A DNA stretch of 64,000 bases from Holophagales bacterium (GTDB lineage: Bacteria; Acidobacteriota; Thermoanaerobaculia; UBA5066): assembly GCA_016714815.1 (NCBI GenBank), contig JADKBZ010000002.1, positions 372,001-436,000 of the forward strand, in the 5' to 3' direction. The notes beneath the pieces are model-generated. The model searched no databases. It was not told the origin of the DNA and saw only the letters and a program-made list of their open reading frames with translations. Of this stretch, positions 1 to 6,826 are shown piece after piece; position 1 is the first letter of the stretch, and each line of letters begins with the position of its first letter. Position numbers and translations under genes: made by a program.

Positions 1-915
1 TCCGAGGTCGCGGAGCATCTGCCGCTCTTCCTCGCGCGCCTTGAACTCGTAAAGGGCGAGAGCGAAGTCGTTCCCGCGCTGGAACCTCTCGGCCGGGTCC
101 TTCGAAAGGGCCTTGCCGAGGATCGCCGTGAACTCCGGGGGAATTCCGGCGTCGTACGTCTCGGGCGGAACGAACTGCTCGTGGACGATCTTGTAGGAGA
201 TCGACGTGAGGTTGTCGGCCGTGAAGGGCTTCTTCCGCGTCAGGAGCTCGTAGAGGACCACGCCGAGGGAGAAGAGGTCGCTCCGGCCGTCGACGGCGTC
301 GCCCGTCACCTGCTCGGGCGACATGTAGTTCGGCGTCCCGAGGAACTGACCGGTGGTGGTGAGGTTCGACTTCTCGGTCTTGGCGATCCCGAAGTCGGTG
401 ATCTTCACCTGGCCCTCGGGCGTGATGATGATGTTTGCCGGCTTGACGTCCCGGTGGACGATGCCGCGGCGGTGGGCGTAGTCGAGGGCCTCGCCGACCT
501 GGCCGACGATCTCGGCCGTGCGCTCTGCCGAGTACGGCGTCTTCTCGGAGAGGAGCTGCTTGAGGTTCTTGCCCTCGACGTACTCCATCGCGATGAACGA
601 CGTCTCGGTCGAGGAGTCTTCCCCGACGTCGTGCACCGTGACGATGTTCGGGTGGGAGAGGATGCCCGCCGCCTGGGCCTCGCGCAGGAAACGCTCCTGG
701 AACTCGCGCTGCTCGACGTCGTCCTCGCTGACGGCGCGGATCGTCTTCAACGCGACGAGCCGGCCGATGACGGGGTCGCGACCGAGGTAGACGACGCCCA
801 TCGCGCCTTTTCCAAGCTCTCGGTTCACCTCGTAGCGACCGAACCTCTTCGGAATGCCCGAGGGGGACGCACCGGATACGCTCGGCAGAGGTCCTCCCGT
901 TCGCGACTGCGGCAA
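1..915 (-). CDS. Serine/threonine protein kinase (PknB/Hanks type), C-terminus beyond window
   Basis: A eukaryotic-type kinase domain is complete in the visible part. It shows the glycine loop GKGAMGVVYLG, the ATP lysine in VALKTI, the catalytic loop HRDVKPAN, the DFG motif (ITDFGIAK) and the activation-segment GTPNYMSPEQ. These are the residues of an active kinase, not a pseudokinase. The domain ends at about residue 280 and the frame is still open at the window edge, so the usual linker, membrane helix or sensor part is missing. The start is a TTG; upstream in frame there is only a stop codon, and the next candidate (a GTG) falls inside the kinase domain. It diverges from the EF-G paralogue. 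Substrate unknown. Confidence 0.9.
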   Translation of the reverse strand, partial: MPQSRTGGPLPSVSGASPSGIPKRFGRYEVNRELGKGAMGVVYLGRDPVIGRLVALKTIRAVSEDDVEQREFQERFLREAQAAGILSHPNIVTVHDVGEDSSTETSFIAMEYVEGKNLKQLLSEKTPYSAERTAEIVGQVGEALDYAHRRGIVHRDVKPANIIITPEGQVKITDFGIAKTEKSNLTTTGQFLGTPNYMSPEQVTGDAVDGRSDLFSLGVVLYELLTRKKPFTADNLTSISYKIVHEQFVPPETYDAGIPPEFTAILGKALSKDPAERFQRGNDFALALYEFKAREEERQMLRDLG

Positions 916-945
916 TGAGATGCCGGGCTGAACCCGGTGGAGTGC

Positions 946-975
946 AGTTTAGGGCTCTGTGAAACAGGGTGTCAA
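946..975 (-). promoter_or_regulatory. Sigma-70-type promoter of the kinase gene
   Basis: On the minus strand a perfect -35 TTGACA (970-975) is followed after 18 nt by TAAACT (946-951). The leader to the TTG start would be about 25 nt. It contains a short hairpin (CCGGG, loop TTCAG, CCCGG) and no clear ribosome binding site. Confidence 0.55.
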
Positions 976-1060
976 CGCACCCTCTCCGAGTCTCGAGGCT
1001 CCCTCCGGCAACCCGGCTCCCGGAATGGAGACATTGCTTCGAGGAAGCGCCATAGATCCC

Positions 1061-1097
1061 TATAATGCAGGCCTTTTGAGAGACCCGGCCAAGGGGG
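1061..1097 (+). promoter_or_regulatory. -10 box and ribosome binding site of the EF-G-like gene
   Basis: A consensus TATAAT lies at 1061-1066, with only a weak -35. A purine-rich AGGGGG at 1092-1097 is 7 nt before the ATG and decides that start. The leader is about 38 nt, so this gene is not leaderless, unlike many in the window. Confidence 0.5.
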
Positions 1098-1104
1098 AAA
1101 CAGC

Positions 1105-3198
1105 ATGAAACAGTATCCCGCAACCGCCATTCGTAACGTGGCCATAGCCGGCCACAACGGCGTCGGGAAGACGACCCTCGTCTCGGCGCTTCTTCACGAG
1201 GCGGGCGCGGTCAACCGCTTCGGTCGCGTCGACGACGGCTCGGCGCCGACCGATTTCGATCCCGAAGAGATCGAACGGAAGATCTCGATCGGCCTCGCGG
1301 TGGCGGCGCTCGAGTGGAAGAAGCACAAGATCAACCTGCTCGACACGCCGGGCTACGGCATCTTCACGGCGGAGATGATCTGCGCGATGCGCGCCGCGGA
1401 CGCGGCCATCATCGTCGTCGACGCCGTCGCCGGCGTCGAGGTCCAGACCGAGAAGGCGTGGCAGGTGGCCGAGGAGTTCGGTCTGCCGAAGATGATCGTC
1501 GTCAACCGGATGGACCGCGAGAACGCCGACGGCGGCCGCGTGATGGACCAGCTCCAGACGAAGTTCGGCCGCTCCTGCGTCTGCGTCGAGGCGCCCATCG
1601 GCAAGGAGAAGGGCTTCCGCGGGGCGATCGACCTCATCGGGATGAAAGCGTTCCTCACGGACGACTCCGGCAAGACCGTCGAAGGGCCGACCCCCGACGA
1701 GTTCGCCGGCGACGCGGCGACGCTGCACGAGGCTCTCGTCGAGATGGTCGCCGAGGGGGACGACACCCTCATGGAGACCTTCTTCAGCCAGGGCAACCTG
1801 ACCGAAGAGCAGATGCTCCCGGCCCTGCGCAAGGCGATCCGGGACCGGAAGATCGTTCCGGTCCTCTTCGCGGCGGCCGGCGACCACGAGCGGGGCGTGG
1901 AGAAGATCCTCGACGAGATCGTCGACCTGCTCCCCGGCGCCGACTCCTTCCCTGCTGCGGCCACCGGCAAGGACGGCAAGACCGACGTCCTCGGCTGCGA
2001 TCCGAACGGCCCCGTGGCCGCGATCGTCTTCAAGACGATCTCCGACCCCTTCACGGGCCGCCTGACGCTCTTCCGGGTCCACTCCGGCACGATCAAGGCC
2101 GACGGCACCTACTGGAACGCCACCCGCGAGGTCGCCGAGCGCTTCGGCCCGGTCTTCTCGCCGCTCGGCAAGCAGATGAACACCGTACCCGAGATCCCCG
2201 CCGGGGACATCGGGGTCGTCGCCAAGCTCAAGGAAACCCTCACGAACGACACGCTCTCCGCCAAGGAGAAGCCGTACCGCTTCCCGGCCGTCGTGATCCC
2301 CGAGCCGGCGATCTCCTTCTCCATCGAGCCCAAGTCCAAGGGAGACGAGGACAAGATCTCCATCGCCCTGGCCAAGCTCACCGAGGAAGACCCGTCCCTG
2401 AAGTTCCACCGCGACGCCGACACGAGCGAGCTGCTCCTCTCGGGCGCCGGCCAGCTCCACGTCGAGATCGCCGTCGCCCGCATGAAGCGGAAGTCGAACG
2501 TCGAGGTCATCCTCCACCCGCCGAAGGTCCCCTACCGCGAGACGATCACGCGGGCCGCCGAGGCGCACGGACGCCACAAGAAGCAGACGGGCGGCCACGG
2601 GCAGTTCGCCGACTGCAAGATCCGGGTCAAGCCGCTCCCGCGCGGAAGCGACTTCGAGTTCGTCGACGACATCTTCGGCGGATCGATCCCGCGGAACTAC
2701 ATTCCCGCCGTCGAGAAGGGGATCCAGGACACCCGCAAGAAGGGCTATCTCGCCGGCTACCCGATGGTCGACTTCCGCGTGGAGCTCTTCGACGGCCAGT
2801 ACCACGACGTCGACTCGTCGGAGATGGCCTTCAAGATCGCCGGCTCGCTCGCGTTCAAGGACGCGATGGAGAAGGCGAAGCCGACGATCCTCGAGCCGAT
2901 CATGAAGGTCGGCGTGAGGGCGCCGCAGGAGTACATGGGCGACCTCATGGGAGACCTGACGAGCCGCCGCGGGCGCCCGTCGGGAATGGACCAGATCGGC
3001 GACGACGCCATCGTCAAGGCCGAGGTCCCGCTCTCGGAGATGCTCTCCTACTCCGCCGTTCTCCGCTCCCTCACCCAGGGCCGGGGATCCTTCACGATGG
3101 AGGTCTCCCACTACGAGGAGCTCCCCCGCCCGCTCCAGGAGAAGCTCATCGCCGAGCGCGCCAAGGTGCTCCACAAGGCCGACGCCGACGCCGTCTGA
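1105..3198 (+). CDS. fusA: Elongation factor G-like GTPase (EF-G2 type)
   Basis: This 697-aa protein has the full EF-G length and domain order. G1 is GHNGVGKT and the G4 motif is NRMD, where canonical EF-G has NKMD. The switch II motif is DTPGY, where canonical EF-G has DTPGH, so the histidine that helps GTP hydrolysis on the ribosome is replaced. Domain IV has the GGHGQFAD region. DTPGY and loss of the canonical signatures are typical of the EF-G2 paralogues seen in Thermus and acidobacteria, which bind the ribosome but are poorly understood. It stands alone, not in a str operon with rpsL/rpsG/tuf, which supports a paralogue. A strong terminator follows. Confidence 0.93.
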   Translation: MKQYPATAIRNVAIAGHNGVGKTTLVSALLHEAGAVNRFGRVDDGSAPTDFDPEEIERKISIGLAVAALEWKKHKINLLDTPGYGIFTAEMICAMRAADAAIIVVDAVAGVEVQTEKAWQVAEEFGLPKMIVVNRMDRENADGGRVMDQLQTKFGRSCVCVEAPIGKEKGFRGAIDLIGMKAFLTDDSGKTVEGPTPDEFAGDAATLHEALVEMVAEGDDTLMETFFSQGNLTEEQMLPALRKAIRDRKIVPVLFAAAGDHERGVEKILDEIVDLLPGADSFPAAATGKDGKTDVLGCDPNGPVAAIVFKTISDPFTGRLTLFRVHSGTIKADGTYWNATREVAERFGPVFSPLGKQMNTVPEIPAGDIGVVAKLKETLTNDTLSAKEKPYRFPAVVIPEPAISFSIEPKSKGDEDKISIALAKLTEEDPSLKFHRDADTSELLLSGAGQLHVEIAVARMKRKSNVEVILHPPKVPYRETITRAAEAHGRHKKQTGGHGQFADCKIRVKPLPRGSDFEFVDDIFGGSIPRNYIPAVEKGIQDTRKKGYLAGYPMVDFRVELFDGQYHDVDSSEMAFKIAGSLAFKDAMEKAKPTILEPIMKVGVRAPQEYMGDLMGDLTSRRGRPSGMDQIGDDAIVKAEVPLSEMLSYSAVLRSLTQGRGSFTMEVSHYEELPRPLQEKLIAERAKVLHKADADAV

Positions 3199-3228
3199 GC
3201 ACCCCAGGAAACTCCCGGGAAACCCCAA

Positions 3229-3252
3229 GGGGCCGCGCAAGCGGCCCCTTTT
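3229..3252 (+). terminator. Intrinsic terminator of the EF-G-like gene
   Basis: Perfect 8-bp stem GGGGCCGC / GCGGCCCC with a GCAA loop, followed by TTTT, 30 nt after the stop codon. Confidence 0.85.
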
Positions 3253-3687
3253 CTCGTCACCGCGCCGTGCGCGAGAGAACCGTGGAGCCGGATGAACCGG
3301 GGACCGGGGAACGCGCCAGTCCGCTTCACCGTGCCGCACGAGTCGCGGGGGGAGGGGTGTCCACGGCGAGCGCGCGCGCGCGACCCGCATCGGCTCACTC
3401 CGCGGGCCGCCGGGCGAGCGCAAACTCCTCCACTGCTCGTCACCGTGGTCGCGATCCGGCGGCCTGCTCGCGGAGCCGTGCGGGGCACCCACGTGCTCGC
3501 GGAACACCCCCCCCCACCGCGGGGGTCCGGTATTCCCTCTACTTCACTCGAGCGACGCGGACGCACGGGGTCAGGTCTTGATTTTCTACTATATAACCAC
3601 GCGGCCGGCCAACCACGCGGGGTCCGGTATTCCCTCCACTTCACGCGAGAGAAGCGAGCTGCCTCTCCGCGCGGAAGGGGGGTACGG
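3253..3687. other. Non-coding stretch with repeat remnants
   Basis: This is the only gap over 300 bases in the window. I find no convincing gene in either direction; open frames here are GC-rich and lack family features. It holds the GGGGTC-type repeats listed separately and an AT-rich patch (3581-3597) that stands out in this GC-rich DNA. It may be the scar of a small mobile element. Confidence 0.5.
3518..3649 (+). repeat. Three degenerate GGGGTC(C/A)GGT repeats
   Basis: Two near-identical copies of about 33 nt start at 3518 and 3616. Both contain GGGGTCCGGTATTCCCTC followed by YACTTCAC. A diverged third copy, GGGGTCAGGTCTTG, starts at 3567. The repeat cores start 45 and 52 nt apart. The GGGGTCAGGTCTTG form resembles short repeats I associate with REP-associated tyrosine transposases (RAYTs) in other bacteria, so a REP-like origin is an inference. 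No transposase gene is nearby. Confidence 0.6.
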
Positions 3688-3715
3688 GGGGAAACCCGGC
3701 GGTCCGGGTTTCCCC
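3688..3715 (-). terminator. Strong hairpin closing the lpx operon
   Basis: Perfect 12-bp stem GGGGAAACCCGG / CCGGGTTTCCCC with a CGGT loop, 6 nt beyond the lpxA stop. There is no T-run on the minus strand, so it could act as a Rho-aided terminator or a 3'-end stabiliser. Confidence 0.6.
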
Positions 3716-3721
3716 TGTCCA

Positions 3722-4500
3722 CTACGCCCCGTGGATTCCGGCCTTCGAGCTCGTGATGAAGTCGAGCAGGACCCTGACGTCCGGTGCCGATTCGGCGAGC
3801 TCGCCGAGCCCCGCCAGCACCGCTGCGTGGTCGTGCCGATTGCGGTGGAGGATCCGGTAGGCCTTCTGGAGGGAGGCGACGCGCTCGGCGGAGTAGCCTT
3901 TTTGGGAGAGCCCGACTCCGTTGATCTTGTAGGCCTTCGTATCCCGGTCGCTGGAGGTCCAGGTGAAGGGGAGGACGTCCTTGTTCACCGGCGTCATCCC
4001 CCGACGTACGAGAACCTCCCGACACGGCAGAACTGCCTGACGGCGACGAAGCCCCCGAGGATGACGTCGTCCTCGACGACGACGTGGCCCGAGAGGGACG
4101 CCGAGTTCGCGAAGACCGTCCGGTTCCCGACGACGCAGTCGTGGGCGACGTGCGAATAGGCCATGAAGAGGTTGTCGTCGCCGATGACGGTCACCGCGTG
4201 GCCCGTCACCGTGCCACGGTGGGCCGTCATGAACTCCCGGAAGACGTTCCGGCTGCCGACGACGAGCCGGGTCGGCTCCCCCGCGTACTTGAGGTCCTGT
4301 GGCGGACCTCCGAGGGCGGCATGGGGATGGACGACGTTGTCCTCTCCGAGGACCGTCGGACCTTCGACGATCGCGTGAGCGCCGACCCGGGTCCGGGCTC
4401 CGATGACGACCGCGTCGCCGATGACGGCGTACGGCCCGATCTCGGACTCGGGGTGAACCGACGCGGATTCGTGTACGACCGCTGTGGCGTGGATCGGCAT
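3722..4500 (-). CDS. lpxA: UDP-N-acetylglucosamine acyltransferase LpxA, frameshifted
   Basis: LpxA transfers a 3-hydroxyacyl chain from ACP to UDP-GlcNAc, the first step of lipid A synthesis in the cytoplasm. The first 168 codons show the left-handed beta-helix hexapeptide repeats and the catalytic-histidine region (YSHVAHDCVVG). The frame then stops after RVGRFSYVGG. The rest (VNKDVLPF through VGLSQKGYSAERV to GIHGA) continues in the next frame. One missing base in the run of five at 3998-4002 explains this; restoring it gives 259 aa, the normal size. The gene follows fabZ directly, as in most Gram-negatives. Sequence error is likelier than a true null, because the gene is normally essential. 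Confidence 0.88.
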
Positions 4501-4974
4501 TCAGCCTCGCTCCTCGGGCCCGCAATCCTGGATCAGGCTCATGATTTCCGCTTCGGCGCAGAGGTGCCCGTCCACACGCGCCTCACCACGGACCTTGACG
4601 ATCGACCTCTTCGCCGCGACGAACTCGACGGTGAAGAGGACCTGGTCACCGGGAACGACCGGACGCCGGAACCTCACGGCGTCCAGACCCGTCAGGCGGA
4701 GCTGCCTCCGGGACGGATCGTCGGTCGCCGCAATGAGCATGAAGGCGCCGACCTGGGCCATCGCCTCGACGAGGAGGACGCCGGGCATGACCGGGTTACC
4801 CGGGAAGTGGCCCTGGAAGAACTCCTCGTTGAAGGTCACGTTCTTCAGCCCGACGACCTTCTTCCCCGGCTCGACCTCCAGTATCCGGTCGACGAGGAGG
4901 AACGGGTACCGGTGCGGGAGGACCCGGAGGATGTCGCGGATGCCGAGCCCGGTCGTCCCCGCCTCCGAGCTCAT
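4501..4974 (-). CDS. fabZ: 3-hydroxyacyl-ACP dehydratase FabZ
   Basis: The 157-aa hot-dog-fold enzyme dehydrates 3-hydroxyacyl-ACP in fatty acid elongation and so competes with LpxA and LpxD for the same acyl-ACP. The family signature LPHRYPFLLVDR and the active-site stretch FFQGHFPGNPVMPGVL, with its catalytic histidine, are present. The following Glu lies in LLVEAMAQ. Its ATG overlaps the lpxD stop by 4 nt (ATGA), and lpxA begins right after its own stop, so translation is probably coupled across the three genes. Confidence 0.96.
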   Translation of the reverse strand: MSSEAGTTGLGIRDILRVLPHRYPFLLVDRILEVEPGKKVVGLKNVTFNEEFFQGHFPGNPVMPGVLLVEAMAQVGAFMLIAATDDPSRRQLRLTGLDAVRFRRPVVPGDQVLFTVEFVAAKRSIVKVRGEARVDGHLCAEAEIMSLIQDCGPEERG

Positions 4975-6071
4975 CGCTTCACCTCTGACGCGAACTCTGT
5001 GGTCCTCTCCGTCATCCCGGCCTTCTCCGCCGGCGATGCCATTTCCGTCCTGCCCGCGGCCTTCGCGAGATCGCGGACGAGACGCGCCGTTTCGGGGAGG
5101 CGCTTTAGCTCGGCGTTGACGCGCAGGGTCTGCCGGTGGGGCATGTGGGGAGTGCCGAAGCTCGTTCCGCCGTCCGGGATGTCGGAGCTCACCCCCGTCT
5201 GTCCCCCCACTCTGGCGCCTTTCCCGATCCTGACGTGCCCGATGGTGCCGGTCTGGCCTCCGAGAACGGCCTGGTCCCCGACCGTCGTCGATCCCGCGAG
5301 GCCCACCTGGCCGCAGAGCACGACGTGCCTGCCGACGTCGCAGTTGTGTCCGATCATGACGAGGTCGTCGATCTTCGTGCCGTCTCCCACGCGGGTCGTT
5401 TCGAGGGTGGCCCGATCCACGCACGTGTTGGCGCCGATCTCGGCGTCGGCCCCGACCTCGACGCTCCCGACCTGGGGGATCTTCAGAAGGCCCGCCGGAC
5501 CGGGCGCGTACCCGAAGCCGTCGGCGCCGAGGACCGCCCCGGAGTGGACCTCCGCGCGCGGTCCGACCGAGACGTCGTCGTAGAGGACCACGTGAGGGTG
5601 AAGCCAGGCGCCGCAGCCGATCCGGCATCGACGTCCGACGACGGTGTGCGCTTCCAGGATCGCGCCGTCCTCCACCACCGAGCCCACTCCGACCACGGCG
5701 TACGGCCCCACTTCGGCTCCCGGGGCGACCTGCGCCTCAGGGTCGACGATCGCCGTCGGGTGAGTGCCCGCCCGCGCCGACCGGCGCGGGAACGCGTGGG
5801 CGAGCAGGACGGCGAGGGCCGTGGAGGGGCTCGGCACCTCGATCACGGTCCGTCCCGGAAACTCCCGGGCGGACCTCACGAGAAGAACCCCGGCCGCCGA
5901 TGCGGCGGCCGGACCTTCGGCTTTTCCGTCGGCGGCGAAGGAGAGGTCGCGAGGTCCCGCCGTTTCGAGCGACCTCACCCCTTCGACGACGACGGTTCCA
6001 TCCCCGACGAGCCGCCCCCGGCAGGCTTCCGCCAGCTCGGCGGCGGTCGTCGCTGCGGGAAGACCAGCCAT
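4971..6071 (-). CDS. lpxD: UDP-3-O-acylglucosamine N-acyltransferase LpxD
   Basis: LpxD adds the second 3-hydroxyacyl chain, on the 2-amino group, in lipid A synthesis. The protein is 366 aa. Residues 1-100 form the uridine-binding domain (RDLSFAAD). A long hexapeptide-repeat beta-helix follows, with the conserved GADGFGYAP and MIGHNCDVG, which carries the catalytic histidine. The chosen ATG starts MAGLPAATTAAEL; an upstream extension would be arginine- and proline-rich and would run into skp. The last 30 residues form a helical tail rich in Lys and Glu. It lies 7 nt after skp. Confidence 0.96.
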   Translation of the reverse strand: MAGLPAATTAAELAEACRGRLVGDGTVVVEGVRSLETAGPRDLSFAADGKAEGPAAASAAGVLLVRSAREFPGRTVIEVPSPSTALAVLLAHAFPRRSARAGTHPTAIVDPEAQVAPGAEVGPYAVVGVGSVVEDGAILEAHTVVGRRCRIGCGAWLHPHVVLYDDVSVGPRAEVHSGAVLGADGFGYAPGPAGLLKIPQVGSVEVGADAEIGANTCVDRATLETTRVGDGTKIDDLVMIGHNCDVGRHVVLCGQVGLAGSTTVGDQAVLGGQTGTIGHVRIGKGARVGGQTGVSSDIPDGGTSFGTPHMPHRQTLRVNAELKRLPETARLVRDLAKAAGRTEMASPAEKAGMTERTTEFASEVKR

Positions 6072-6078
6072 CCGCCCC

Positions 6079-6657
6079 TTACTTCTTGGGGGCCGGGGCA
6101 GGGGCCGCCGGCGCCGGCTTGGCGTCGGTCTTCGGTGCGGCCGCAATGGCGGTGTTGAACTTCTGGATCACGGCGTCGGTGATGTCGACGCCCGGCTCCG
6201 CGTGAAGCAGCCCGCTCTGGAACTTGTTGAAAACGAGCGAGTAGCCGAGCTCCTTGGAAACCGCCTCGATCACGGGCAGGACCCGGCGCTCGAGCTCGCC
6301 GAGCTCCTTGCGCTGGAGCTCTTCGAGCTCCCGCTGGGCGTCGTCCTGGAAGCGCTTGAGGTCCAGCGCCTTGGCCTGGTAGTCCTTCTGGAGCTTCTCC
6401 ATCGCCTCGTCGGACAGCGACTTGCCCTGCTCCTGGATCTTCTTCTCGAGGTCCCTGAGGTCGCTCTGGCGCTTCGTCAGGTCTTCCTGCTTGGCACCCT
6501 GGATCTTCTGGATCCGGGCGACGCTTTCCTTGCCGACCGCGGATTCCTGGACGATCCGCTGGACTTCGATGACTCCCACCTTCTGGGCCGTGGCGGGGAG
6601 GGCGAGCAGAGCGGCCGTCGCGACCGCACCCGCGACGATCAACCGATTCCCGATCAT
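6079..6657 (-). CDS. skp: Periplasmic chaperone Skp/OmpH
   Basis: Skp holds unfolded outer-membrane proteins in the periplasm for the BAM complex. The 192-aa protein has a signal peptide (residues 1-24, ending LPATAQ). The OmpH domain begins KVGVIEVQRI and continues as a long charged coiled coil (about residues 45-130, including DLRDLEKKIQEQ and ELEELQRKELGELE). The tail is rich in Ala, Pro and Lys (TDAKPAPAAPAPAPKK). Its position directly after bamA and before lpxD is the classic order in Gram-negatives. Confidence 0.93.
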   Translation of the reverse strand: MIGNRLIVAGAVATAALLALPATAQKVGVIEVQRIVQESAVGKESVARIQKIQGAKQEDLTKRQSDLRDLEKKIQEQGKSLSDEAMEKLQKDYQAKALDLKRFQDDAQRELEELQRKELGELERRVLPVIEAVSKELGYSLVFNKFQSGLLHAEPGVDITDAVIQKFNTAIAAAPKTDAKPAPAAPAPAPKK

Positions 6658-6739
6658 CTACGTGACTCCTTTTTCATGTCTGGCGCCGCCGGAGGCCTTC
6701 CGGCGGGCGCGCGATTCTACTGCACGTGCCCGTGACGAC

Positions 6740-6756
6740 GGGGTGCCTGGTATTCC
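6740..6756 (+). repeat. Single diverged copy of the GGTATTCC repeat
   Basis: GGGGTGCCTGGTATTCC in the bamA-skp gap resembles the GGGGTCCGGTATTCC cores near 3.5 kb, with small changes. It may be a solitary remnant; chance similarity in GC-rich DNA cannot be excluded. Confidence 0.3.
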
Positions 6757-6826
6757 GGGGGAAGCGTCCGGCGCCGGGGCCGGGAAAAATGAGCGTCGGA
6801 GCCCCGCGGTCCGGGTGCCCCTTCGA

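Noticed and set aside
181..918. Long open frames opposite the kinase gene
   Set aside because: Products are rich in Asp, Val and Arg with no family motif; the opposite strand encodes a clear kinase. GC-rich DNA leaves antisense frames open throughout this window.
3361..3420. GCGCGCGC run as a Z-DNA or phase-variable repeat
   Set aside because: The run is short and lies outside any gene or promoter; expected by chance at this GC content.
1060..3507. 815-codon frame antisense to the EF-G-like gene
   Set aside because: It mirrors the EF-G codons, has no recognisable domain and runs through the terminator.
3292..4159. Possible small plus-strand genes in the 3.2-3.7 kb gap
   Set aside because: They run across the repeats and into antisense lpxA; composition is Arg/Pro/Gly-rich without a plausible fold.
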